Shown here piece after piece: positions 43,705 through 53,495 of a DNA stretch of 64,000 nucleotides. Source of the stretch: Ferrovibrio sp965278975 (GTDB taxonomy: Bacteria; Pseudomonadota; Alphaproteobacteria; Ferrovibrionales; Ferrovibrionaceae); assembly GCF_965278975.1 (NCBI RefSeq), contig NZ_OZ257126.1, positions 2,852,001 through 2,916,000 of the forward strand, written 5' to 3'. A program made the position numbers and the translations under genes. Positions within the stretch are counted from its first letter, which is position 1. The number at the start of each line of letters is the position of its first letter. The notes under the pieces are model-generated. The model saw only the letters and a program-made list of their open reading frames with translations. It was not told the DNA's origin and searched no databases.

Positions 43705-44631
43705 ATGATGGAGGCGCGTCTCGATCCCGACCTGCTCGCCGCCTTCGTGGCGGTGCTGGACCTGGGCGGCTTCACGGCGGCGGCCCGGGCGCTGAACCGC
43801 ACCCAATCCGCCGTCAGCATGCAGGTGCAGCGGCTGGAAGCGGTGGCCGGCGTGAAGCTGCTGGACCGTGACCGCCGCCAGATTGCCGCCACGCCAGAGG
43901 GCGAGGCGATGCTGGGCTATGCCCGGCGCCTGCTGGCCCTGCAGCGCGAGGCATTGCAGAGCGTGGCGCGGCCCGGCCTGCGGGGGCGGGTGCGACTCGG
44001 TGTGATGGCGGATTACTCGGCCACCCTGGTGCCGCCGATCCTGGCGCGTTTCGCTGCCAGCCATCCCGGCATCGAGGTGGAGGTGATCACTGGCCTGACG
44101 GCGGAAATGCCCAGGCAATTGGGCCGCGAACTCGATCTTGCCATTGTCATGCACGAGGCCAGCAAACTGGATGGCAGCACAGGTGAATTGCTGCGCTACG
44201 AAACGCCGGTCTGGGCCACGGCGCGCGGCCATGCCCTCCGCCAGCAGGAGGCAGTGCAGCGGCGGCCATTGCCGCTGGCGTTGTCGCCCAGCGGCTGTCT
44301 GTTCCGCGCCTGGGCCATCGCGGCGCTGGATCAGGCCGGTATCCCATGGCGGCTGGCCTATCTCAGCGCCAATTACGCGGCGGTGGAGGCGGCAGTGCGG
44401 GCCGGGCTGGCGGTTTCGGTGTTCAAGGCCGGCACCATGGCCCGTGACCTGCGCCCGCTTGGGGTCGCCGACGGCTTCCCGCCGCTGCCGCGTGCCGCGA
44501 TCTGCCTGCATCTGCCGCCGGTCAAGGCCGGGGGCGGTCCCAGCCGGGCTGCAATCGCATTGCGCGAGCATATCCGCGAGGCATTGAATGATACGGTTGC
44601 AACCCAATCAGCGATTGTGGCGGCTGGGTAA
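43705..44631 (+). CDS. LysR-family transcriptional regulator
   Basis: Regulator of 308 aa with an N-terminal LysR HTH (DLLAAFVAVLDLGGFTAAARALNRTQSAVSMQVQRLE pattern, about 6-65) and a periplasmic-binding-like effector domain (about 95-300). Tandem ATGs occur at 43705 and 43708; AAGGAAA lies upstream. Divergent from the EamA transporter gene across a 102-bp AT-richer gap, where its operator is expected. The 3' end lies 43 bp before the receiver gene at 44675. Confidence 0.93.
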   Translation: MMEARLDPDLLAAFVAVLDLGGFTAAARALNRTQSAVSMQVQRLEAVAGVKLLDRDRRQIAATPEGEAMLGYARRLLALQREALQSVARPGLRGRVRLGVMADYSATLVPPILARFAASHPGIEVEVITGLTAEMPRQLGRELDLAIVMHEASKLDGSTGELLRYETPVWATARGHALRQQEAVQRRPLPLALSPSGCLFRAWAIAALDQAGIPWRLAYLSANYAAVEAAVRAGLAVSVFKAGTMARDLRPLGVADGFPPLPRAAICLHLPPVKAGGGPSRAAIALREHIREALNDTVATQSAIVAAG

Positions 44632-44674
44632 GGCAGGTAAAATCCCGGCCCGCGAGAGGGGGCAGTCGCGGTCG

Positions 44675-45163
44675 ATGCAGCTTTATGATCTTGGTTCAGT
44701 CAGTGTTCTGGTGGTCGATGACAACCGGTTCATGCGCAACATCGTCGCCAATACCTTGAACGGCATCGGCGTGCGTAATGTGGCGCAGGCCGATAGTGTC
44801 GATCAGGCGCTGGAACAGCTTGCCGAAATCGCGGTCGATCTGGTGATCAGCGACTGGGACATGGGCGAGAAATCCGGCATCGAACTGATCCGCCGTATCC
44901 GCGCCAACAAGTCGATGCGGCTGCTGCCGATCATCATGCTTACCGCCAACACCACGCGCACCAACATCTTCACCGCGCGCGATGCCGGCGTCACCGAATT
45001 TCTCGCCAAGCCGATCTCGGCCCAGGCGTTGTACGGCCGTGTTGTGGAAGTGATCGAGCGGCCCCGGCAGTTCGTAAAGACCAAGAGTTTCTTCGGTCCA
45101 GACCGCCGGCGGCGCCGGGCGGAAAGCTACCGCGGCCCGAAGCGGCGCAAGGAAGACCAATGA
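44675..45163 (+). CDS. Single-domain response regulator (CheY-like) with basic tail
   Basis: Receiver-only protein, 162 aa. The acidic pair in VLVVDDN, phospho-acceptor D60 in LVISDWDMG and the lysine of FLAKPIS are intact. After the receiver domain there is no output domain but a short, strongly basic tail (RRRRRAES, then GPKRRKED). Start at 44675 (MQLYDLGSVS) is chosen over the in-frame start at 44588, which overlaps the LysR gene. The stop overlaps the next ATG (45160-45163), coupling it to an Hpt-like protein. Confidence 0.92.
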   Translation: MQLYDLGSVSVLVVDDNRFMRNIVANTLNGIGVRNVAQADSVDQALEQLAEIAVDLVISDWDMGEKSGIELIRRIRANKSMRLLPIIMLTANTTRTNIFTARDAGVTEFLAKPISAQALYGRVVEVIERPRQFVKTKSFFGPDRRRRRAESYRGPKRRKEDQ

Positions 45164-45654
45164 GCGACGACGTTGAATTCATCGGCAATCCCAACCTGAT
45201 CGCGCGCAAGGCCCGAGCGGTGGGCAAGAATGCCGACGACATGCTGAAGACCGCAGACCAGCGTGTCGATGCGCTGAAGAATGAATTCGGCAGCATCCTC
45301 AAGCGCGACACGCAGAATATCATCGAATTGCTGCGCCAAGCCGAGACCGACCTTGCAGGCCGCCAGCGTTACCTGCTCGACCTGCGCCGCGTGGCGCATG
45401 AATTGCGCGGCCAGGGCGGCACCTTCGGCTATCCGCTGGTCACGGCGGTCTGCGACTCCTATTGCAAGCTGCTCGACATGATCAAGGATGTGGATGAAAG
45501 CCGCCTGCCGCTGGTGCGCACCCATGTCGATGCGCTCCGCGCCGTGGTTGGCGCCGATATCAAGGGCGATGGCGGCGCCATCGGCCGCGAATTGATGGAA
45601 TCCCTGCGTGTGATCCGTCAGAAGGTGGCGGATGAAACCGGCAGTGAACTCTAA
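45160..45654 (+). CDS. Hpt-like histidine phosphotransfer protein
   Basis: Helical protein of 164 aa coupled by overlap to the CheY-like gene. The motif VAHELRGQGGTFGYPLV matches the Hpt pattern H-x-L-(K/R)-G-x-x-x-x-x-G, with H80 as likely phosphorylation site. A helical N-terminal half (LKTADQRVDALKNEF) may serve dimerisation. With the receiver-only partner it makes a phosphorelay lacking both kinase and output, so a hybrid kinase elsewhere is implied. Conserved in alphaproteobacteria as an uncharacterised pair, as far as I can recall. Confidence 0.75.
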   Translation: MSDDVEFIGNPNLIARKARAVGKNADDMLKTADQRVDALKNEFGSILKRDTQNIIELLRQAETDLAGRQRYLLDLRRVAHELRGQGGTFGYPLVTAVCDSYCKLLDMIKDVDESRLPLVRTHVDALRAVVGADIKGDGGAIGRELMESLRVIRQKVADETGSEL

Positions 45655-45660
45655 CTATAT

Positions 45661-46230
45661 TTAGCGGTTCTTGCCCGGCACCCAGAGCACATCGTCGGCG
45701 CCATTGTTATTGGCGTGCCGCGCGGCCACGAACAGGTGGTCGGACAGGCGGTTGAGATACTTCACCACCATCGGATTGATTGCCTCGCGCTCGGCCAGTT
45801 CCACCGCCAGCCGTTCGGCGCGGCGCGACAGCGTGCGCGCCAGATGCAGATAGGCGGCAGCCGGTGAGCCGCCCGGCAGGATAAAGGAGTGCAGCGGCGG
45901 GATATGGGCGTTCATCGCGTCGATCTCGGCTTCAAGGCGATCCACCTGGGCCTGCACGATGCGCAGCGGCTCCCATTTCGGCGCTTCCTGCTCCGGCGTG
46001 GCGAGATCGGCGCCAAGATCGAACAGGTCATTCTGGATGCGACCGATCATGGCATCGAGTTCGGCTAGCTGCTGGGTGTGCAGCCGTGCCAGGCCGAGCG
46101 CGGCATTGGCCTCGTCGGCGGTGCCATAGGCGGCAACGCGCAAATCATGCTTCGGCACGCGGGTGCCATCAACCAGCGAGGTCTGGCCCTTGTCGCCGCC
46201 ACGGGTATAGATCTTGTCGAGCTTGACCAT
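45661..46230 (-). CDS. ATP:cob(I)alamin adenosyltransferase (PduO type)
   Basis: Enzyme of 189 aa making adenosylcobalamin from cob(I)alamin and ATP. PduO-type hallmarks: IYTRGGDKGQTSLVDG at the N-terminus (ATP binding), RTLSRRAERL, and the C-terminal YLNRLSDHLFVAAR (cobalamin site). Lies 4 bp downstream of the small two-helix membrane protein gene, a linkage frequent in Alphaproteobacteria. It implies coenzyme B12-dependent enzymes in the cell, e.g. methylmalonyl-CoA mutase. Confidence 0.95.
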   Translation of the reverse strand: MVKLDKIYTRGGDKGQTSLVDGTRVPKHDLRVAAYGTADEANAALGLARLHTQQLAELDAMIGRIQNDLFDLGADLATPEQEAPKWEPLRIVQAQVDRLEAEIDAMNAHIPPLHSFILPGGSPAAAYLHLARTLSRRAERLAVELAEREAINPMVVKYLNRLSDHLFVAARHANNNGADDVLWVPGKNR

Positions 46231-46234
46231 GGTG

Positions 46235-46432
46235 CTACTTGCCCAATACCAGACCGGCCAGCGCGATCAGGCAGATGGCGATGAATTGCAGCAGGATGCG
46301 CCAGCGCATCAGCAGGTTGGAATAGGAGCGGTTGAACCGCCCGCCGCGGAACAGGGCATAGATGCCGATGCACAGCACGACGAACGTGGCGCCGATGGCA
46401 ACCGGGATCATGGCATGGACGAATGAATTCAT
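46235..46432 (-). CDS. Twin-transmembrane-helix small protein
   Basis: A 65-aa membrane protein with two hydrophobic helices (about 5-28 and 45-63) joined by a basic loop (GGRFNRSYSNLLMRWRI). It matches the small twin-TM/HIG1-like proteins encoded next to cobalamin adenosyltransferase in many alphaproteobacteria. ATG 46432 (MNSFVHAM) is the sensible start; the open frame upstream is Arg/Ala/Pro-rich filler. HIG1 relatives associate with cytochrome oxidase; that function is only an inference here. Confidence 0.85.
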   Translation of the reverse strand: MNSFVHAMIPVAIGATFVVLCIGIYALFRGGRFNRSYSNLLMRWRILLQFIAICLIALAGLVLGK

Positions 46433-46518
46433 GGCCCGATCATAGCGCGCCCCGGCTTGCGGTCCAGCCCTGGCCCGGCTAGCACAGGGCGGCATACCGC
46501 CGCAGAAGGAACCTTTCG

Positions 46519-47454
46519 ATGATCGACCGCGACAGCATCGCCGCTACCGAAGGCCGTATCCGCCCGCATGTGCGGCGCACACCGGTGATCGCGGTGGCGG
46601 CCAGCGATTTCGGTCTGCAGGGTGGCGATATCCAACTCAAGCTGGAATTGCTCCAGCATACCGGCTCGTTCAAGCCGCGCGGCGCCTTCGCCAATCTGCT
46701 GGGCAGCAATGTGCCCAAAGCGGGTGTGGTGGCGGCTTCCGGCGGCAATCATGGCGCGGCGGTGGCCTATGCCGTGATGCGGCTGGGCCTGCCGGCGCGC
46801 ATCTATGTGCCGAGCGTGGCTTCGCCCTCGAAGATCGCACGCATCCGCGCGTATGGTGCCGACCTGGTGATCGAAGGCGAACGCTATGCCGATGCGCTGG
46901 CGGCCTCGGAAGCCTGGCGCGCGGCGAGCGGCGCACTGCCGGTGCATGCCTACGATCAGGCGGAAACCCTGCTGGGACAGGGCACCTGCGGCCTTGAGTT
47001 TGAACAGCAGGCGCCGGAACTCGATACCGTGCTAGTGGCGGTGGGCGGCGGCGGTTTCATCGGCGGCATTGCCGCCTGGTATGGGGGCCGCACACGCGTC
47101 ATTGCGGTGGAGCCGGAAACCGCGCCGACGCTGCATCTGGCGCTCAAGGCCGGGCAGCCGGTGGATGCACCGGCCGGCGGCATCGCAGCAGACTCGCTGG
47201 CGCCGCGCCAGGTCGGGCAACTGATGTTCCCGATCGCGCAGCAATTCGTAGCGGAGAGCGTGCTGGTGCCTGACGACGCGATACGCATAGCGCAAAAGGC
47301 TTTGTGGGACACGCTGCGGCTGGCCACCGAACCCGGTGGCGCCACGGCCTTTGCCGCCTTGCTCAGCGGCGCCTACAAGCCCGGCGCCAATGAGCGCATC
47401 GGTGTCATGGTCTGCGGCGGCAATGCCGCCGACCATACTTACATGCAGATTTAG
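46519..47454 (+). CDS. PLP-dependent threonine/serine dehydratase
   Basis: Fold-type II PLP enzyme, 311 aa. Schiff-base lysine K52 in TGSFKPRGA and the phosphate-binding glycine loop VAVGGGGFIGG are present. It lacks the C-terminal ACT-like regulatory domain of biosynthetic IlvA (about 500 aa) and is of the catabolic dehydratase/serine-racemase size, so it probably deaminates Ser/Thr or a hydroxy-amino acid. Divergent from the adenosyltransferase pair. Confidence 0.9.
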   Translation: MIDRDSIAATEGRIRPHVRRTPVIAVAASDFGLQGGDIQLKLELLQHTGSFKPRGAFANLLGSNVPKAGVVAASGGNHGAAVAYAVMRLGLPARIYVPSVASPSKIARIRAYGADLVIEGERYADALAASEAWRAASGALPVHAYDQAETLLGQGTCGLEFEQQAPELDTVLVAVGGGGFIGGIAAWYGGRTRVIAVEPETAPTLHLALKAGQPVDAPAGGIAADSLAPRQVGQLMFPIAQQFVAESVLVPDDAIRIAQKALWDTLRLATEPGGATAFAALLSGAYKPGANERIGVMVCGGNAADHTYMQI

Positions 47455-47469
47455 GGCCTACATGCAGGC

Positions 47470-47739
47470 CTAAGCCGCGCGGACCAGCATTTCGGCGCCG
47501 TCGCCTGCGGCAAGCCGCAGCAGGCCGTTGGTGTCGAGATCGTCGAGCCCGGCGATGACGCCTTCATGCGCCACTACGCGGCCATTCAGCCGTGCCTTGG
47601 CGGAGCGGATCAGGTGGCGCGCATCGCTGCGGTCATTGGCAAGCCGGGTGGTGACCAGCAGGTCGACCAGGTCCATGCCCTGGCGCAGGGCCTCGCGCGG
47701 CAGGTCCAGGGTTTCATTCGATACGGTAATCGTGCTCAC
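47470..47739 (-). CDS. Free-standing S4 RNA-binding domain protein (TyrRS C-domain-like)
   Basis: An 89-aa protein beginning with GTG at 47739, preceded on the minus strand by AAGGAG at optimal spacing; longer ATG versions would read through a terminator hairpin. Residues 25-85 follow the S4 pattern seen at the end of tyrosyl-tRNA synthetase: LLVTTRLANDRSDARHLIRSAKARLNGRVV, then GLLRLAAGDGAEMLVR. No catalytic synthetase domain is present. It may bind structured RNA such as stalled ribosome or tRNA (compare Hsp15/RqcH-pathway S4 proteins) or be a synthetase remnant maintained under selection. Confidence 0.75.
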   Translation of the reverse strand: MSTITVSNETLDLPREALRQGMDLVDLLVTTRLANDRSDARHLIRSAKARLNGRVVAHEGVIAGLDDLDTNGLLRLAAGDGAEMLVRAA

Positions 47740-47791
47740 GGTACTTCTCCTTGGGTTTTCCGCCGGAGGCCGGAAGCATCGAATTGTCTGG

Positions 47792-47827
47792 AAAAAACGA
47801 ATGCCGCCGGTGGGCTGCGGCGGCATT
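47792..47827 (-). terminator. Rho-independent terminator, probably of serB
   Basis: On the minus strand a perfect 9-bp stem (AATGCCGCC/GGCGGCATT, 47800-47808 and 47819-47827, 10-nt loop) is followed by CGTTTTTT. It lies about 150 nt past the serB stop and about 50 nt before the GTG of the S4 gene, so it either ends serB mRNA or acts as an attenuator in the S4 leader. The 47828-47974 stretch holds no other recognisable feature. Confidence 0.7.
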
Positions 47828-47974
47828 GGGTCGTTTGTCACATACGAACCGTCACCGCTATGTCAGCAGTGTAAAATACCAATAGTTAAAGACGGTGCGG
47901 CTGTGCATGGCGGGAAAGCTAGGGCGTAAACGGAGCGATGTCAACGCCCCAGGATTTCACCCCTCACTTGGCCG

Positions 47975-48874
47975 CTAGCGGCCAAGGATCTCGTCGCGGC
48001 GATAGCCTTGCGCATAGAGCAGGCCGGTGAGGTCGCCATGCTGGATGCTGAAGCGCGCCTGGGCCTGCACCACCGGCTTGGCGCGGAAGGCGATCCCTAA
48101 GCCGGCGGCCTGCAGCATGGCGAGGTCATTGGCGCCGTCACCCACGGTGAGACAGTCACCCAGTTCGACATGGCGCGCGATGGCGATGCGCTTCAGGGCG
48201 TCCAGCTTGGCCTCGCGGCCCAGGATCGGCTCGCGCACGCTGCCGGCCAGCTTGTCGAAGGTGACGACCAGATGATTGGCCTGCTGCTCATCGAAGCCGA
48301 AACGCTCCTGGATCATCCGGGTGTAGAAATCGAAGCCGCCCGAGACCAGGGCGCAATACACGCCATGGCTTTTCAGTGTGCGCAGCAGGGTGGTGGCACC
48401 CGGCATCGGCTGGATACGCGCGGCGGCGCGATCGAGCAGGCCCTCGGGCAGGTCTTTCAGCAGCGCCACGCGCTCGCGCAGGGCAGCCTCGAAATCCAGT
48501 TCGCCGTTCATGGCGCGGCGCGTGATATCGGCAATGCCGGGTCCGAGATCGGCGATATCGGCCAGTTCATCCAGCATCTCGTTCTTGATGATGGTGGATT
48601 CCATATCCGCCACCAGCACCTGCTTGCGGCGGTTCTCCGGGTTCACCACCAGCAGGTCCACCGGGGCACCGCGCAGCGCCACCTTGGCGGCATTGACGGC
48701 GGCTGCGGCGGCAATGCGGTCGAACGGGATATCGCAGGCCACGCCGGGATCGAGCCAGTCGGCCTTGGCCACCCGGGCCCCGGCCAGCGCCAGGGCGTCG
48801 CGCACGGCGCCGGCCATGCGTTCGCTCAGGATGCCGCCGCGCGGGTCGCTGATCAGGGTGAGGATGTTTTGCAT
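47975..48874 (-). CDS. serB: Phosphoserine phosphatase
   Basis: HAD-superfamily phosphatase of 299 aa completing serine biosynthesis (phosphoserine to serine). Motif I with the nucleophile Asp is VADMESTII (here D-M-E rather than the D-x-D of many homologues, as is usual for SerB), motif II VSGGFDFYT and motif III VGDGANDLAML. The N-terminal about 80 aa are an ACT-like domain. ATG 48874 (MQNILTLISD) is chosen: the open frame continues far upstream but is antisense to miaA. The start is only 27 bp from the divergent miaA start. Confidence 0.95.
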   Translation of the reverse strand: MQNILTLISDPRGGILSERMAGAVRDALALAGARVAKADWLDPGVACDIPFDRIAAAAAVNAAKVALRGAPVDLLVVNPENRRKQVLVADMESTIIKNEMLDELADIADLGPGIADITRRAMNGELDFEAALRERVALLKDLPEGLLDRAAARIQPMPGATTLLRTLKSHGVYCALVSGGFDFYTRMIQERFGFDEQQANHLVVTFDKLAGSVREPILGREAKLDALKRIAIARHVELGDCLTVGDGANDLAMLQAAGLGIAFRAKPVVQAQARFSIQHGDLTGLLYAQGYRRDEILGR

Positions 48875-48901
48875 GGCGGCCAACCAGGGTAAGAAGAACG
48901 G

Positions 48902-49882
48902 ATGATCGATATACCCTCCAGCCTGCCGCTTGTCATCGTTGCCGGGCCGACTGCCAGCGGCAAGTCCGCCCTGGCGCTGGCGATTGCCGAGCGGTTCCGG
49001 GGCATGGTGATCAATGCCGACAGCATGCAGGTCTACCGCGACCTGCATGTGCTGACGGCGCGGCCCAGCGCGGAGGAGGAAGCCCGCGCGCCGCACCGGC
49101 TCTACGGTGTGCTGGATGCGGCCGAGCATGGCACGGCTTCGCGCTGGTGCGCCCTGGCCCGCGCGGCCATCGCTGAAGCTGCCAGCCAGCGCCTGCTGCC
49201 GATTCTCTGTGGCGGCACCGGCATGTATCTGCGGGCGCTGACCGAGGGGCTGGCGCGGATTCCGGCCATCCCGGCCGATATCCGCGCCGATGCGGTGGCG
49301 GCATTGGAGGAACTGGGCGCCGCGGGCCTGCATGCCCGGCTGGCCGAGGCCGACCCGGAAACTGCCGCCCGGCTGAAACCCGGCGACAGCCAGCGGGTAT
49401 TGCGGGCCTGGGAAGTCTGGTGCGCCACGGGCAGGGGCCTCACCGCCTGGCAGCGCGAGGCGGCCGATCCGGGCCTGCCCAACCCGGTCTACCGTATCCT
49501 GCTGCGGCCGCCGCGTGGGCCGCTTTATGCCCGGATCGACCGGCGCTTCCAGGCCATGATCGCCAACGGCGCCCTTGAGGAAGCCCGGAAATTCGCGGAA
49601 CGGTGCGATATTCCCCCCGACGCCCCGGTGCGCAAGGCGCATGGCCTGCCGGAATTGCTGCGGCATCTGCGTAGTGAACTGACGCTGGCCCAGGCAATAG
49701 AGATTGCCCAAACGAATACAAGACATTACGCTAAGCGCCAGACCACATGGTTCCGGCACCAGATGCCGGCAGAGCTGGTTGAGGAAACCGACCTCGGGGA
49801 GAAAGAAAATTTCAACCCAGAGGCAAGAATCTTTCCATTTCTTGTGGGATACCTGTTGACCGCCGGGTATGGCGGTGTTTAG
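48902..49882 (+). CDS. miaA: tRNA dimethylallyltransferase
   Basis: Transfers the dimethylallyl group to N6 of A37 in tRNAs reading UNN codons; 326 aa. P-loop GPTASGKSALA (about 15-25), the substrate motif NADSMQVYRDL and the C-terminal tRNA-binding KRQTTWFRHQ are all visible. Divergent from serB; followed 65 bp later by ilvB. The region between (49883-49947) has no convincing attenuator. Confidence 0.96.
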   Translation: MIDIPSSLPLVIVAGPTASGKSALALAIAERFRGMVINADSMQVYRDLHVLTARPSAEEEARAPHRLYGVLDAAEHGTASRWCALARAAIAEAASQRLLPILCGGTGMYLRALTEGLARIPAIPADIRADAVAALEELGAAGLHARLAEADPETAARLKPGDSQRVLRAWEVWCATGRGLTAWQREAADPGLPNPVYRILLRPPRGPLYARIDRRFQAMIANGALEEARKFAERCDIPPDAPVRKAHGLPELLRHLRSELTLAQAIEIAQTNTRHYAKRQTTWFRHQMPAELVEETDLGEKENFNPEARIFPFLVGYLLTAGYGGV

Positions 49883-49947
49883 GGTGGCGCGCTTTTTTAC
49901 AGGGGTGCGCGAGGGTTTCGTGTGCCCGCAACTTAAGGAATGGAGTT

Positions 49948-51729
<1,782 letters not shown>

Positions 51730-51761
51730 GCGCCGATCAAGGAATACGGGAAACTACAATC

Positions 51762-52280
51762 ATGTTCGCGCAAGTCACGCTGCCGGTTCAGTCGCATATC
51801 CTTTCCGTGCTGGTCGATAATGAACCCGGCATCCTCGCCCGTGTCGTCGGCCTGTTTTCAGGTCGCGGCTACAATATCGAGAGCCTTACGGTGGCGGAGG
51901 TGTCGCATGCCGCCCATCTCTCGCGCATCACCATTGTTACCTCCGGTCCCGATGCGGTGATCGAGCAGATCAAGGCGCAGCTCGGCCGCCTGGTGCCGGT
52001 GCACAGCGTGCACGATCTCTCGGTCGAAGGCCCGCATATCGCCCGCGAACTGGCACTGGTGAAGGTGGCCGGTATTGGCGACAAGCGAGTCGAGAGCCTG
52101 CGCATCGCCGATATCTTCCGCGCCCGCGCGGTCGATTCCACCATCGAATCCTTCGTCTTCGAGGTTACCGGCACGCCGGAGAAGATCGATGCCTTCATCA
52201 AGCTGATGCAGCCGCTCGGCCTGGTCGAGGTATCGCGTACCGGTGTGGTCGCGATCAGCCGCGGCCCGCAGGCCCTCTAA
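51762..52280 (+). CDS. ilvN: Acetolactate synthase small (regulatory) subunit
   Basis: Regulatory subunit of 172 aa (IlvH-type length). The N-terminal ACT domain begins HILSVLVDNEPGILARVVGLFSGRGYNIESL and mediates valine feedback; the C-terminal domain spans about 90-165. ilvB lies upstream and ilvC 43 bp downstream. The gene symbol ilvN or ilvH depends on convention. Confidence 0.96.
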   Translation: MFAQVTLPVQSHILSVLVDNEPGILARVVGLFSGRGYNIESLTVAEVSHAAHLSRITIVTSGPDAVIEQIKAQLGRLVPVHSVHDLSVEGPHIARELALVKVAGIGDKRVESLRIADIFRARAVDSTIESFVFEVTGTPEKIDAFIKLMQPLGLVEVSRTGVVAISRGPQAL

Positions 52281-52323
52281 CCGATCTATTGCAAACCACG
52301 ACGCATTAAAGGGAGAAGAAACC

Positions 52324-53346
52324 ATGCGTGTGTACTATGACCGCGACGCCGACCTGAACCTGATCAAGGGCAAGAAGGTCGCCATCGTCGGCTACGGCAG
52401 CCAGGGCCATGCCCATGCCCAGAACCTCAAGGATAGCGGCGTGAAGAACGTCGCCGTCGCGCTGCGCAAGGGCTCGATCGGCAACAAGAAGGCCAAGGAT
52501 GCCGGCTTCAAGACCATGACCCCCGCCGAGGCCGCCAAGTGGGCCGACGTGATCATGGTGTTGACCCCGGATGAGGGCCAGGCCGACCTGTGGAACAACG
52601 ACCTGCGCGACAACATGAAGGAAGGCGCCGCCCTTGCCTTCGCGCATGGCCTGAACATCCACTTCAACCTGATCGAGCCGCGCAAGGACATCGACGTGTT
52701 CATGATCGCGCCGAAGGGTCCGGGCCACACCGTGCGTTCGGAATACCTGAAGGGCGGCGGCGTGCCGTCGCTGGTTGCCGTGTACCAGAATGCTTCGGGC
52801 AATGCCCTGGAAATCGCGCTGTCCTATGCCTCGGCCAATGGCGGCGGCAAGGCCGGCATCATCGAGACCACCTTCCGCGAGGAATGTGAGACCGATCTGT
52901 TCGGCGAGCAGGTTGTGCTCTGCGGCGGTCTGGTCGAACTGATCAAGGCCGGCTACGAGACCTTGACTGAGGCTGGCTATGCCCCGGAAATGGCCTATTT
53001 CGAGTGCCTGCATGAAGTGAAGCTGATCGTGGACCTGATCTACGAAGGCGGCATCGCCAACATGAACTACTCGATCTCCAACACCGCCGAGTATGGCGAA
53101 TACGTCACCGGCCCGCGCATCATCACCGCCGAGACCAAGGCCGAGATGAAGCGTGTGCTGGCCGACATCCAGGAAGGCCGCTTCGCCCGTGACTGGATGC
53201 TGGAGAACAAGGTGCACCAGACCTCGTTCAAGGCCACCCGCGCCAAGATGGCCGCGCATCCGATCGAGGAAGTCGGCACCAAGCTGCGCGCCATGATGCC
53301 GTGGATCGCCAAGAACAAGCTGGTCGACAAGAACCGCTCGAACTAA
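52324..53346 (+). CDS. ilvC: Ketol-acid reductoisomerase (class I)
   Basis: Class I enzyme of 340 aa converting acetolactate to dihydroxyisovalerate with NADPH and Mg2+. The Rossmann motif GYGSQGHAHAQNLKDSGV is at about 24-41 and the metal ligands lie in the knotted C-domain (DLFGEQ...E). The start at 52324 follows GGGAGAAG; the longer frame overlaps ilvN and is rejected. A strong terminator follows 20 bp after the stop. Confidence 0.97.
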   Translation: MRVYYDRDADLNLIKGKKVAIVGYGSQGHAHAQNLKDSGVKNVAVALRKGSIGNKKAKDAGFKTMTPAEAAKWADVIMVLTPDEGQADLWNNDLRDNMKEGAALAFAHGLNIHFNLIEPRKDIDVFMIAPKGPGHTVRSEYLKGGGVPSLVAVYQNASGNALEIALSYASANGGGKAGIIETTFREECETDLFGEQVVLCGGLVELIKAGYETLTEAGYAPEMAYFECLHEVKLIVDLIYEGGIANMNYSISNTAEYGEYVTGPRIITAETKAEMKRVLADIQEGRFARDWMLENKVHQTSFKATRAKMAAHPIEEVGTKLRAMMPWIAKNKLVDKNRSN

Positions 53347-53366
53347 GGCCTGCCAGCCGAAACAAG

Positions 53367-53400
53367 ACGGCCGCCGGAGCAATCCGGCGGCCGTTTTTTT
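53367..53400 (+). terminator. Strong Rho-independent terminator of the ilvBNC operon
   Basis: A perfect 12-bp stem (ACGGCCGCCGGA, 53367-53378) with a GCAA tetraloop and its complement (53383-53394) is followed by a run of T (seven, ending at 53400). Very stable and correctly placed 20 bp after ilvC. Confidence 0.92.
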
Positions 53401-53414
53401 GTTTCCTGTGTTTT

Positions 53415-53495
53415 GATGAGATTCGCGGGTCCAGCCCGCGAATGACGATTCAAATGAGTTGGCGTCATGCCCGGGCCTGACCCGGGCATCTCATT
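53415..53495. repeat. Bipartite palindromic intergenic repeat, copy 2
   Basis: Two units in inverted arrangement: 53415-53447 (GATGAGATTCGCGGGT-CCA-GCCCGCGAATGACG pattern) and 53463-53495, nearly identical to the unit at 3578-3610 (ATGCCCGGGCxTGACCCGGGCATCTCATT, one base different). The order is the reverse of copy 1 (inward versus outward). The right end overlaps the ogt stop codon (53491-53493), so the repeat supplies the end of that reading frame. It also marks the 3' boundary between the convergent ilvC and ogt transcripts. Confidence 0.75.

Noticed and set aside
47740..47841. Longer ATG start for the S4 gene
   Set aside because: It would translate through a hairpin with U-tract, while GTG at 47739 has a perfect AAGGAG.
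48875..49759. N-terminal extension of serB to about 594 codons
   Set aside because: The extension is wholly antisense to miaA, and the conserved phosphatase sequence begins at the ATG at 48874.
49883..49947. Attenuator upstream of ilvB
   Set aside because: A T-run follows GGCGCGC, but no matching upstream stem or branched-chain codon-rich leader peptide was found.
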